NCBI RefSeq assembly: GCF_003711395.1
Contig: NZ_PJRJ01000027.1
Span: forward strand, 1-38,943
Source of the DNA: Acinetobacter sp. B51(2017)
Lineage (GTDB): Bacteria; Pseudomonadota; Gammaproteobacteria; Pseudomonadales; Moraxellaceae
Length of the DNA: 38,943 bases
Reading direction: 5' to 3'
In this document: piece after piece, positions 32,409 through 38,943 of the stretch
How the letters are laid out: each line of letters starts with the position of its first letter
How positions within the stretch are numbered: the stretch's first letter is position 1
The notes under the pieces: model-generated
Told to the model about the DNA's origin: nothing
Databases searched by the model: none
What the model saw: only the letters and a program-made list of their open reading frames with translations
Made by a program: the position numbers and the translations under genes

Positions 32409-33662
32409 ATGTTTGCCAATATCTCTATTGCTGAATTTGACCCAGAATTAGCTCAAGCAATCTCTAACGAAGATGCTCGCCAAGAAGCGCACATTGAGTT
32501 AATCGCTTCTGAAAACTACTGCTCTAAAGCAGTAATGGAAGCGCAAGGCTCAAAACTTACAAACAAATACGCTGAAGGCTACCCAGGCAAACGCTACTAC
32601 GGCGGCTGCGAATATGTAGATGTCATTGAACAATTGGCAATTGACCGTGCTAAAGAACTCTTTGGTGCTGACTATGCTAACGTTCAGCCACACGCAGGTT
32701 CACAAGCAAACTCTGCAGTTTACTTAGCGCTTTTAAACCCAGGCGATACCGTTTTAGGTATGAGCTTAGCGCACGGTGGTCACTTGACGCACGGTGCTAA
32801 AGTAAGCTTCTCTGGTAAAACGTATAACGCTGTTCAATATGGTCTAAACCCAGAAACAGGTGAGATCGACTACGAAGAAGTTGAACGTTTAGCGCTTGAG
32901 CACAAGCCAAAAATGATCGTTGCTGGTTTCTCTGCGTACAGCCAAATTGTTGACTGGAACCGTTTTCGTGAAATCGCAGACAAAGTAGGTGCTTACCTAT
33001 TTGTTGATATGGCACACGTTGCAGGTTTAGTTGCAGCTGGCGTTTACCCAAGCCCAGTACAAATTGCTGACGTCACCACCACAACAACACACAAAACACT
33101 GCGTGGCCCACGTTCAGGTTTAATCCTTGCGAAAGCCAACGAAGAGATTGAGAAAAAACTTCAATCTGCAGTATTCCCAGGTAACCAAGGTGGTCCACTT
33201 GTTCACGCTGTAGCAGCGAAAGCAATCTGCTTTAAAGAAGCGATGGCACCTGAATATAAAGAATACCAAAAACAAGTTGTGGTGAATGCTAAGGCTATGG
33301 CTGAAGTTCTTATTGAACGCGGCTATGACGTTGTGTCTGGTGGTACTGAAAATCACTTGTTCCTATTGTCTTTAATTAAACAAGACATTACAGGTAAAGA
33401 AGCAGATGCTTGGTTAGGTGCAGCTCACATCACTGTGAACAAAAACTCTGTACCAAACGATCCACGTTCTCCATTTGTAACCTCTGGTATCCGTATTGGT
33501 ACACCAGCAGTAACGACTCGTGGTTTTGGCGAAGCTGAAGTACGTGAACTTGCGGGTTGGATCGCTGACATCTTAGATGCCAAAGGCGACGAAGCTGTAA
33601 TTAACGCTGTTAAAGCGAAAGTTGAAACTGTTTGCGCTAAATTCCCTGTTTACGCTAAATAA
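32409..33662 (+). CDS. glyA: Serine hydroxymethyltransferase
   Basis: PLP enzyme interconverting serine plus tetrahydrofolate with glycine plus 5,10-methylene-tetrahydrofolate, the main source of one-carbon units. The 417 residues match the bacterial size. The PLP lysine is K229 in [47 protein letters not shown] and [11 protein letters not shown] are the substrate and cofactor regions. Codon use is highly biased, as in highly expressed genes. AGGACC ribosome site; own terminator. Confidence 0.99.
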   Translation: MFANISIAEFDPELAQAISNEDARQEAHIELIASENYCSKAVMEAQGSKLTNKYAEGYPGKRYYGGCEYVDVIEQLAIDRAKELFGADYANVQPHAGSQANSAVYLALLNPGDTVLGMSLAHGGHLTHGAKVSFSGKTYNAVQYGLNPETGEIDYEEVERLALEHKPKMIVAGFSAYSQIVDWNRFREIADKVGAYLFVDMAHVAGLVAAGVYPSPVQIADVTTTTTHKTLRGPRSGLILAKANEEIEKKLQSAVFPGNQGGPLVHAVAAKAICFKEAMAPEYKEYQKQVVVNAKAMAEVLIERGYDVVSGGTENHLFLLSLIKQDITGKEADAWLGAAHITVNKNSVPNDPRSPFVTSGIRIGTPAVTTRGFGEAEVRELAGWIADILDAKGDEAVINAVKAKVETVCAKFPVYAK

Positions 33663-33675
33663 GTTTAAACTTGAG

Positions 33676-33701
33676 AAAAGCCCCCTCAAGGGGGCTTTTT
33701 T
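33676..33701 (+). terminator. Intrinsic terminator of glyA
   Basis: AAAAGCCCCC (33676-33685) and GGGGGCTTTT pair around a TCAA loop, followed by a long T run. Confidence 0.93.
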
Positions 33702-33773
33702 TATGGTCACGAGAAAAGCACATCTTGTCACTTTTCTGCTATAACTGAAGCAAAGCGTAATCGAGAACAAAAT

Positions 33774-34181
33774 ATGAGTAATAAACCCCAAATTATTATT
33801 TCTGAGCAAGACCTTAACCGTCTTGAGACCATGTTGGAACATCAGCAGCAACTTAGCCCAACCATGCAGCATTTAGAAGATGAATTAGCGCGTGCGACAG
33901 TGGTTGCTCCGCAGCAAGTGCCTGCCAATGTGGTCAGTATGAATGCACGCGTTTTAATTACCATTGGTGATGCGCCAGAACCAACAGAAGTAGTTTTGGT
34001 TTATCCTCATGACTTTAAAGGTGAAAAAAATCAAGTCAACGTGATTGCACCTATTGGCGCTGCCATTTTGGGTCTAAGCGAAGGGCAAACCATTCAATGG
34101 CCGCAACCCGATGGCCATATGATGCAAGTCAAGATTGAAAAAGTGCTATTCCAACCTGAACGTGAAGGTAATTTTTTATAA
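33774..34181 (+). CDS. rnk: Nucleoside diphosphate kinase regulator Rnk
   Basis: Rnk is a GreA/GreB-like factor that binds RNA polymerase and affects nucleoside diphosphate kinase levels. The 135-residue protein has a short N-terminal coiled coil (ISEQDLNRLETML...LEDELARATVV) and the C-terminal FKBP-like domain (VVLVYPHDFKGEKNQVNVIAPIGAAILGLSEGQTIQWPQPDG in parts), the hallmark of Rnk and Gre C-termini. The short coiled coil and lack of the acidic tip of GreA separate it from true Gre factors. Last intact gene before the decayed region. Confidence 0.95.
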   Translation: MSNKPQIIISEQDLNRLETMLEHQQQLSPTMQHLEDELARATVVAPQQVPANVVSMNARVLITIGDAPEPTEVVLVYPHDFKGEKNQVNVIAPIGAAILGLSEGQTIQWPQPDGHMMQVKIEKVLFQPEREGNFL

Positions 34182-34239
34182 GTTGCTGTTGCTAGGGCTC
34201 CTGCAATTGAGTTGTAAAGATGAGCGTTTATTCCTGCAA

Positions 34240-35037
34240 GCTTGGTCAAATTTTTGACAGAAGTTATAAATGGCTTCAGACAAGCAGATATTGAAGCGCA
34301 TAACTTTACAACTAGATGTAGCACAGCGGCGTGAGCCAATAGCAGCAACCTGCCACGAATCAGTCTTGGTCTAGTCAGCGGACGTATTGGAGCAGAAATT
34401 TCTGATCTACCTTTAGGCACGGACTTAAGCCCCTACTGATTACAGAGTTAAATTAGGCTTGATTAACATATAAAGTGATTTTTATTCGAGGGTAGCAACA
34501 TTTAACTGAGTTCGAGTAAGAACGTTTTGCAGCTTTGTTGGGCGACTCCTCTAATCATCCAAATGTGCCATTCAAGCATGCGGCAGCAGATACTTTAGCG
34601 ATTGACTTGCGTGATGGACGTGCGGATTTTTGGCACAGCGATTTTAGCTTGTTAGCCAATGATCCTAAAGTCACAATTTTAGACAATATGGTTGCCCTGC
34701 ACGCAGGGCGAGATACTGTGTAAGCCAATAAAGTAGCCGCCTATGCATATTTGCCTGTACCATTAAAAGTGTTGGCAAATCGCTTAGATGCTGTGCATAG
34801 CCACGACTATGATTATATGGGGCGAGTTTATACACAAAATAGTGAGTACGTCAGCTCTTTACTACAGCAGTAGAGATTGAAACAGAGCATCCTGAAACGG
34901 GCGAAAAAAGCCTAATGCTTGGGTATGTCTTAAACATTGCCATTAATGACTGTGGCGATGCATTACGAATTGCCACGCGAGTAACCTTAGCCGCTAATGT
35001 CCCAGTTGGAGAGATGGTCGTCCAAGTGTGGTATTAA
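34240..35037 (+). pseudogene. Decayed TauD/TfdA-family dioxygenase
   Basis: Pieces in three frames line up with the family in the right order. 34356-34436: ISLGLVSGRIGAEISDLPLG (N-terminal RIGAEIS motif). 34463-34720: VIFIRG, stop, QHLTEFE, stop, ERFAALLGDSSNHPNVP, then the metal motif RADFWHSDFSLL. 34724-34870: ANKVAAYAYLPVPLKVLANR and DAVHSHDYDY. 34870-35034: HPETGEKSLMLGYVLN. Stops interrupt at 34437, 34493, 34517, 34721 and 34871, with frame changes near 34460 and 34870. Several stops are one change from Gln codons. The C-terminal part with the distal His is not recognisable. Confidence 0.85.
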
Positions 35038-35040
35038 AAT

Positions 35041-35850
35041 ATTTGGCCAATTAGGATATTTCTGATTTACGTGCACAAGGCAGTAAGATTTATAAAAGAT
35101 TCTCTTAAAGCACAGCAGCAAAGTGGCTGAATTTAGCAAAAACAATGGTTTTGCTGCACGAACCACACAGTTATATGCATATTGGGTCTTTTTTATTGAG
35201 CTATGCGTCAATATCAGATCAAACTGCACTGCCTACAGTATCAAACTTTACACTATTTAGATTGGTCTTACTGTGGTAAACAGCTCTGACTTGGTTAGCA
35301 TATGCCTGAACAATTTTTAATCTTAGCCAAGCAATCTGAATATATTGAAGTGTTCAACTATTCAATGTGTTGGCGTGTTTAGAAAACATAGCCTTACAGC
35401 ATGACTATTTTAGCTTGAGTTGAGGGCAGTTTTTACACATTCCACAAGCGCTATTTTTATCACAGCTACAGCACAATCATTGATTTAAGGACGCTTTTTT
35501 CAATGCTTGAGTAAGCGTTTACAGTACAAAGGCATAGCATTACTGTATGGTAGCAACGCATTGCCTATCATTTTTTCAGTTTAATCGGGCAGTCAGCGAC
35601 CAAGGAGCTGCTCATTAACATGAGCCAGCAACAATGTGTTGATTTATGACAGGTGTTACAGCAAACGCTACATAGCCATTTACGTGAATTTCTTCAGCTT
35701 GGCTTCATCGGGTGGCGTTATCTTTAAGTGAAGATTTTAGCCGTTGAGGCTTTGCAGCACTTGGCGCGTTTGTAAAAATTGCAAAATGCAACATAAAACG
35801 CAATATAAACCACGTAGTATCAAAGGGTAGTGTTTGGGAGCGAGCTTGAT
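35041..35850 (+). pseudogene. Unidentified decayed coding sequence before telA operon
   Basis: About 800 bp of sequence with coding texture but no open frame longer than about 80 codons. Fragments such as TMVLLHEPHSYMHIGSFLLS (frame of 35064), ALQHDYFSLS and IPQALFLSQLQ, and near the end SATKELLINMSQQQ, QVLQQTLHSHLREFLQLGF and AVEALQHLARL, are broken by many stops and frame changes. The C-terminal pieces look like a real helical protein. I do not recognise the family. It lies directly before the three-gene telA unit and may have been its first gene. Confidence 0.55.
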
Positions 35851-36654
35851 ATGGCATATTTACAGCAATTGACTCCGTTGGCAGAAATTGAGCTAGACCA
35901 GCAAGAAATTTTAGCGATTAAGCGGCATGAATTGGTGCCGATGTTGCAAAATCATGCAGAACTTAACCGTTATGCCGAACGTTTGGTGCAAGCGCAAGCG
36001 GTTTTGTTAAATGCGATTGATCCTAAACTCAGCCAAGATTTAAGCCAGAGCATTCAACAGTTGATTCAAGCACTCAATCAATCTAAAAAATATATGCAAA
36101 CAAAGCGTTTTAATCGCTTACAACGTTGGTTAGGCAGTGATTTAGATTATGCCTCGCAACAAATTGCCTATTATAAAAATTTAGAGCGTTTATTGGCACG
36201 CAGTCATCGCTTGAGTCAACAACTGGCGCTTGAAATTCAAAAATCTGAAGCGCGTTATCGCCAGTTAATCGGCTTACGTGAGCAAATGGCTAAATATATT
36301 GTCGCAGCGCGTGAATTTTTAACAGAATATCCAGACTTTATCCAACAGCAGCATCCGCTAGATCAATTTTCGCAGCGTTTATCTAAAAAAATAAATAGCT
36401 TAGAAACGCTGCAAAGCAGCAATGACATTGCCATGCAGCAAATGTATTTAAGCCAACAATTGGCGTTAAGTTTGCGAGATCGCTTTAAAGAAGCTGAGCA
36501 GGTTTTATTACCTGCGTGGCAATATCATTTACAACAAAGCCAAAATCAATATGTTACAGAAAGTAGCCAAGCCCTTGATGCCAGCCGTAACAGCCTGATT
36601 AATACCTTAAAGCATGCTTTGGAACATGCCTCCCAATCTTCCCATTCGAGGTAA
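35851..36654 (+). CDS. Coiled-coil protein, first gene of the telA operon
   Basis: A 267-residue soluble, almost wholly helical protein rich in Gln and Leu, with long heptad-like stretches (NRYAERLVQAQAVLLNAIDP, LERLLARSHRLSQQLALEI, KINSLETLQSSNDIAMQQM). Not recognised as a named family; it looks like the partner proteins encoded beside TelA. The ATG at 35851 has a GGAG ribosome site; a GTG seven codons upstream is possible. It ends 2 bp before telA, so the two are translated together. No signal peptide or membrane span; cytoplasmic. Confidence 0.8.
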   Translation: MAYLQQLTPLAEIELDQQEILAIKRHELVPMLQNHAELNRYAERLVQAQAVLLNAIDPKLSQDLSQSIQQLIQALNQSKKYMQTKRFNRLQRWLGSDLDYASQQIAYYKNLERLLARSHRLSQQLALEIQKSEARYRQLIGLREQMAKYIVAAREFLTEYPDFIQQQHPLDQFSQRLSKKINSLETLQSSNDIAMQQMYLSQQLALSLRDRFKEAEQVLLPAWQYHLQQSQNQYVTESSQALDASRNSLINTLKHALEHASQSSHSR

Positions 36655-36656
36655 AT

Positions 36657-37790
36657 ATGACGGATTCTCAACTGAAACCTAGCAGTGTAACCGCGACCGA
36701 ACAGGATTTTCAGCGCTTAAATTTAACCGAGCTTGGTCTAAAAGACAGTGATTTTGAGGCTGTATTGCAGGCACGAGCGGAATTAAATCAGCTTGATCAA
36801 CATAGCGTTGCAGAATATGGCAAAAATATTGCGAATCAAACCGCGACTTACACAGATGAGCTCCTCAGCCTCGTGCAAAATAAAGATTTAGATGAAACAG
36901 GGCAAAAACTCAATCAGGTGGTACAAGTTGCGCAGCAGCTAAATACCAATAGCATTGTTAATCCTAAAAAAACCACCGGCTTTTTAGGTGGATTATTCAA
37001 TAAAATTAAAGGCGCTAAACAAAGCTTTGATCAGAACTTTAACCATACCAAAGCGCAGATTGATACTTTAGTACGTGAGATTGAAACTTCACAAGGTGGT
37101 TTACAGCAGCGTGTTGCCACTTTAGATCATATGTTTAATGGCGTGCAGGATGAATATAAACAACTTGGTATATATATCGCGGCAGGGCAACTCAAACAAC
37201 AAGAGCTGCAACAGCAAATTGCCACGCTGACCAGTCAACCCTCTGACCCCAATACCACCCAACAGATTTATGATCTTAATCATGTAGCGAATAATTTAGA
37301 AAAACGTGTCAGTGACTTGCAGATATTACAGCAGTCTGCGATGCAAACCCTGCCCATGATTCGGATTATTCAATCTAATAATTTGATGTTGGTGGATAAG
37401 TTTTATGCGATTAAAAACATTACTTTACCAGCTTGGAAAAATCAAATTAGCTTAGCTATTTCCCTTAATGAGCAAAAAAACAGTGTGCAATTGGCCAATG
37501 CCATTGATGATGCCACCAATGAATTGTTACGCCGTAATGCCGAACTGTTACATCAAAACTCAGTGGATACGGCTCGTGCCAATCAGCGTTCGGTGATTGA
37601 TGTAGAAACCTTAGAGCATGTGCAAAACACTTTGATTAAAACCGTGAATGATGTGATTGAAATTCAAAAACAAGGTATGCAAAAACGTGCTGAAGCCAGT
37701 ACACGCTTACGCCAGTTACAGCAGGATTTAGATCATTTGGTGCGTGAATCGAGTCCGCAGCTTGAGCATAAAGCACAGAAGGAGTCCTAA
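36657..37790 (+). CDS. telA: Toxic anion resistance family protein TelA
   Basis: A 377-residue cytoplasmic helical protein of the TelA/KlaA/YaaN family, known from tellurite-resistance plasmids and from phage and cell-envelope stress loci. Family features are FLGGLFNKIKGAKQSFDQ near residues 109-126, the central MLVDKFYAIKNITLPAWKNQISLAI (in parts) and the late NAELLHQNSVDTARANQRSVIDVETLE. It lies 2 bp after the coiled-coil gene (GAGG ribosome site) and 1 bp before a membrane protein gene. The biochemical role is not established; no terC or terD genes are present here. Confidence 0.93.
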   Translation: MTDSQLKPSSVTATEQDFQRLNLTELGLKDSDFEAVLQARAELNQLDQHSVAEYGKNIANQTATYTDELLSLVQNKDLDETGQKLNQVVQVAQQLNTNSIVNPKKTTGFLGGLFNKIKGAKQSFDQNFNHTKAQIDTLVREIETSQGGLQQRVATLDHMFNGVQDEYKQLGIYIAAGQLKQQELQQQIATLTSQPSDPNTTQQIYDLNHVANNLEKRVSDLQILQQSAMQTLPMIRIIQSNNLMLVDKFYAIKNITLPAWKNQISLAISLNEQKNSVQLANAIDDATNELLRRNAELLHQNSVDTARANQRSVIDVETLEHVQNTLIKTVNDVIEIQKQGMQKRAEASTRLRQLQQDLDHLVRESSPQLEHKAQKES

Positions 37791-37791
37791 T

Positions 37792-38709
37792 TTGAGCAAA
37801 TTTGCCCATGGGCTGATGCCAGAAAGCGAAGTACATACGGGCTTAAAGCTGTTAAAAAAGCGTCAGCGCAATTTTCTATACTTGTTTTTAGCCAGCAGTA
37901 GTGTATTGATCGTGACCTTACTTGCTGGATTTCTACAGCAAGATTTGGTGGCAGGTTATTTTGGACTAACTGCTGAAGTAGAACAGTTACACATTCCCGT
38001 AACTGCACAGCAATTGGCGCTGATGGGGCAAGAGCAAGATTATTTTATCTCTTTGCTTAGCTGGTTTGGTTGGTTAATCTTAAAAGTGTGTGTGGCATTT
38101 ATAGGTGCATTTTTTATTGTGCATCTACTTAAAAAAATCCGTTTTTTTTATGTTCGATTTCAGTCCTTTATACTGAAATTTGTGGCATGGCTGATCGGGT
38201 TTATCGTGCTGTGGTCGGGTCTAACCTATGTGCAATATGATGTAAATGATCATGAAGAGCAAGCATATAGTATGCTTACGCAGTATTCACAGCACATCGG
38301 TGATAGCGTGATCTATCAACAATTACAGGCGAGCCAAACGCCAGCCAGTGTACAAGCGTATCTATTGGCACAAACCGCGTTATTACATCAGCCTGTGGAT
38401 CGAGCGGCTGCCGAACCGTATGTGGCACATTTAGTTCAAGCTGAGCGAGATGATCCACAATTTAAGCACTATGGCTTTAAGGCGGAGCAATTATGGACTA
38501 TGCAACAGCAGCTGTATGCAAAAAGTGTTACCCCGAGCACCCAAGCCTTAGCCAGCCAAGTCGAAAAGATGCAAGTGGCTCATCAACAGTTCGCTTATGC
38601 CTTAAAGATTTTAGGTGGTGTGTGCATGGTCTTAAGCTTATTGTTTTGGTTGTTGAGTCAATATTTTGCCAGACGTGGTCAGTACATTCAGCAACGTATT
38701 GAAAATTAA
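37792..38709 (+). CDS. Membrane protein, third gene of the telA operon
   Basis: A 305-residue inner-membrane protein from a TTG start at 37792, chosen because AAGGAG sits 8 bp before it and the telA stop ends 1 bp earlier. A longer GTG-started reading from 37744 would overlap telA by 47 bp. Hydrophobic spans lie near residues 26-46, 78-101, 110-135 and 275-295 (SSVLIVTLLAGFL, LILKVCVAFIGAFFIVHLL, FVAWLIGFIVLWSGLTYV, LGGVCMVLSLLFWLL). A polar domain of about 140 residues lies between spans three and four. It may anchor the TelA and coiled-coil proteins at the membrane, similar in layout to xpaC-telA pairs; no family assigned. Confidence 0.82.
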   Translation: MSKFAHGLMPESEVHTGLKLLKKRQRNFLYLFLASSSVLIVTLLAGFLQQDLVAGYFGLTAEVEQLHIPVTAQQLALMGQEQDYFISLLSWFGWLILKVCVAFIGAFFIVHLLKKIRFFYVRFQSFILKFVAWLIGFIVLWSGLTYVQYDVNDHEEQAYSMLTQYSQHIGDSVIYQQLQASQTPASVQAYLLAQTALLHQPVDRAAAEPYVAHLVQAERDDPQFKHYGFKAEQLWTMQQQLYAKSVTPSTQALASQVEKMQVAHQQFAYALKILGGVCMVLSLLFWLLSQYFARRGQYIQQRIEN

Positions 38710-38738
38710 GCCCAAAGCCTATTAAAGGTGGGCTTTTA
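38708..38738 (+). terminator. Terminator of the telA operon
   Basis: AAGCCCA and TGGGCTT form the outer stem, with CCT/AGG inside and a short unpaired stretch; TTATTTG follows. The stem begins inside the stop codon of the last gene. Confidence 0.75.
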
Positions 38739-38774
38739 TTTGTAAAAACGATTAAAATAATAAAAACTAACTGT

Positions 38775-38803
38775 TTTACCTTTTGTGTGTTTTTTTCTAT
38801 TAT
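38775..38803 (+). promoter_or_regulatory. Promoter of ahpF
   Basis: TTTACC (38775-38780), 17-bp spacer, TATTAT (38798-38803), about 40 bp before the ahpF ATG. OxyR control is common for this gene, but no clear OxyR site could be read. Confidence 0.5.
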
Positions 38804-38842
38804 GGCTTTAACAACTTATTTACTCCTTTGGAGACGTTAGCA

Positions 38843-38943
38843 ATGTTAGATCAAAATACACAAGCGCAATTAAAAGCTTTATTAGAACGCCTAGAAGGCC
38901 CAATTGAATTGGTTGCAGCCCTAGATGATTCAGATAAATCAAC
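38843..38943 (+). CDS. ahpF: Alkyl hydroperoxide reductase subunit F (start only)
   Basis: The last 101 bases encode MLDQNTQAQLKALLERLEGP, then IELVAALDDSDKS. This is the N-terminus of AhpF, whose first thioredoxin-like fold opens with MLDxNxxxQLKxxLExLxxPxELxAxLDDS. AhpF is a flavoprotein that passes electrons from NADH to the peroxidase AhpC. The rest is outside the window. A GGAG ribosome site precedes the ATG. Confidence 0.9.
   Translation, partial: MLDQNTQAQLKALLERLEGPIELVAALDDSDKS

Noticed and set aside
34094..34420. A 108-codon minus-strand frame at the rnk end and pseudogene start
   Set aside because: It overlaps the real rnk C-terminus, and the opposite strand carries recognisable TauD/TfdA remnants.
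34987..35229. An 80-codon minus-strand frame in the decayed region
   Set aside because: No domain or ribosome site; it spans the junction of the two plus-strand remnants.

Overview
The window comes from a moderately AT-rich gammaproteobacterial chromosome, almost certainly Acinetobacter. The best marker is a CarO-type outer membrane protein, a family characteristic of that genus. The other housekeeping genes (queC/queE, dapD, lipA, sthA, map, rpsB-tsf, queF, glyA, rnk, ahpF) fit this placement. No rRNA, CRISPR array or prophage was seen.

Layout. (1) 1-233: the right-hand end of an IS66-family element (C-terminus of the transposase and terminal inverted repeat). (2) 304-4546: a small secreted protein, the queuosine precursor genes queC and queE, dapD (lysine biosynthesis) and carO. 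(3) 4133-12955: a divergent aromatic catabolic cluster. Leftward run fahA, maiA, a VOC-fold protein, the two CoA-transferase subunits and a carboxymuconolactone-decarboxylase-like gene. Rightward run an IclR-type regulator, an MFS permease, an FAD aromatic hydroxylase and a 61-residue partner. This fits uptake of 3-hydroxyphenylacetate, hydroxylation to homogentisate (MhaAB type), then maleylacetoacetate, fumarylacetoacetate, fumarate plus acetoacetate, and acetoacetyl-CoA. No gene of the classical homogentisate dioxygenase family is present; the VOC protein sits where that step would be. (4) 13060-19589: lipA, sthA, a chromate-transporter-family protein, a TauD/TfdA dioxygenase, and an MFS transporter overlapped by a 44-codon membrane-protein ORF. 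(5) 19728-22537: map, divergent from rpsB-tsf, which has a long structured leader and an intergenic attenuator-like hairpin. (6) 22599-29417: acidic hypothetical protein, Mpo1-like protein, RlpA, MltB, a hypothetical protein, queF, and an ABC-2 exporter pair. (7) 29617-30010: tRNA-Arg(CCG) and a convincing unannotated small-RNA candidate. (8) 30114-34181: small hypothetical genes, an ExoX-like exonuclease, glyA and rnk. (9) 34240-35850: about 1.6 kb of decayed coding DNA, the first half a TauD/TfdA dioxygenase pseudogene. (10) 35851-38709: a three-gene TelA (toxic-anion-resistance family) operon. (11) 38843-end: start of ahpF.

The most interesting parts are the complete-looking 3-hydroxyphenylacetate/homogentisate cluster with a missing ring-cleavage enzyme and a VOC candidate, its triple-repeat operator, the sRNA candidate after tRNA-Arg, the overlapping small membrane protein, and the pseudogene island before telA.
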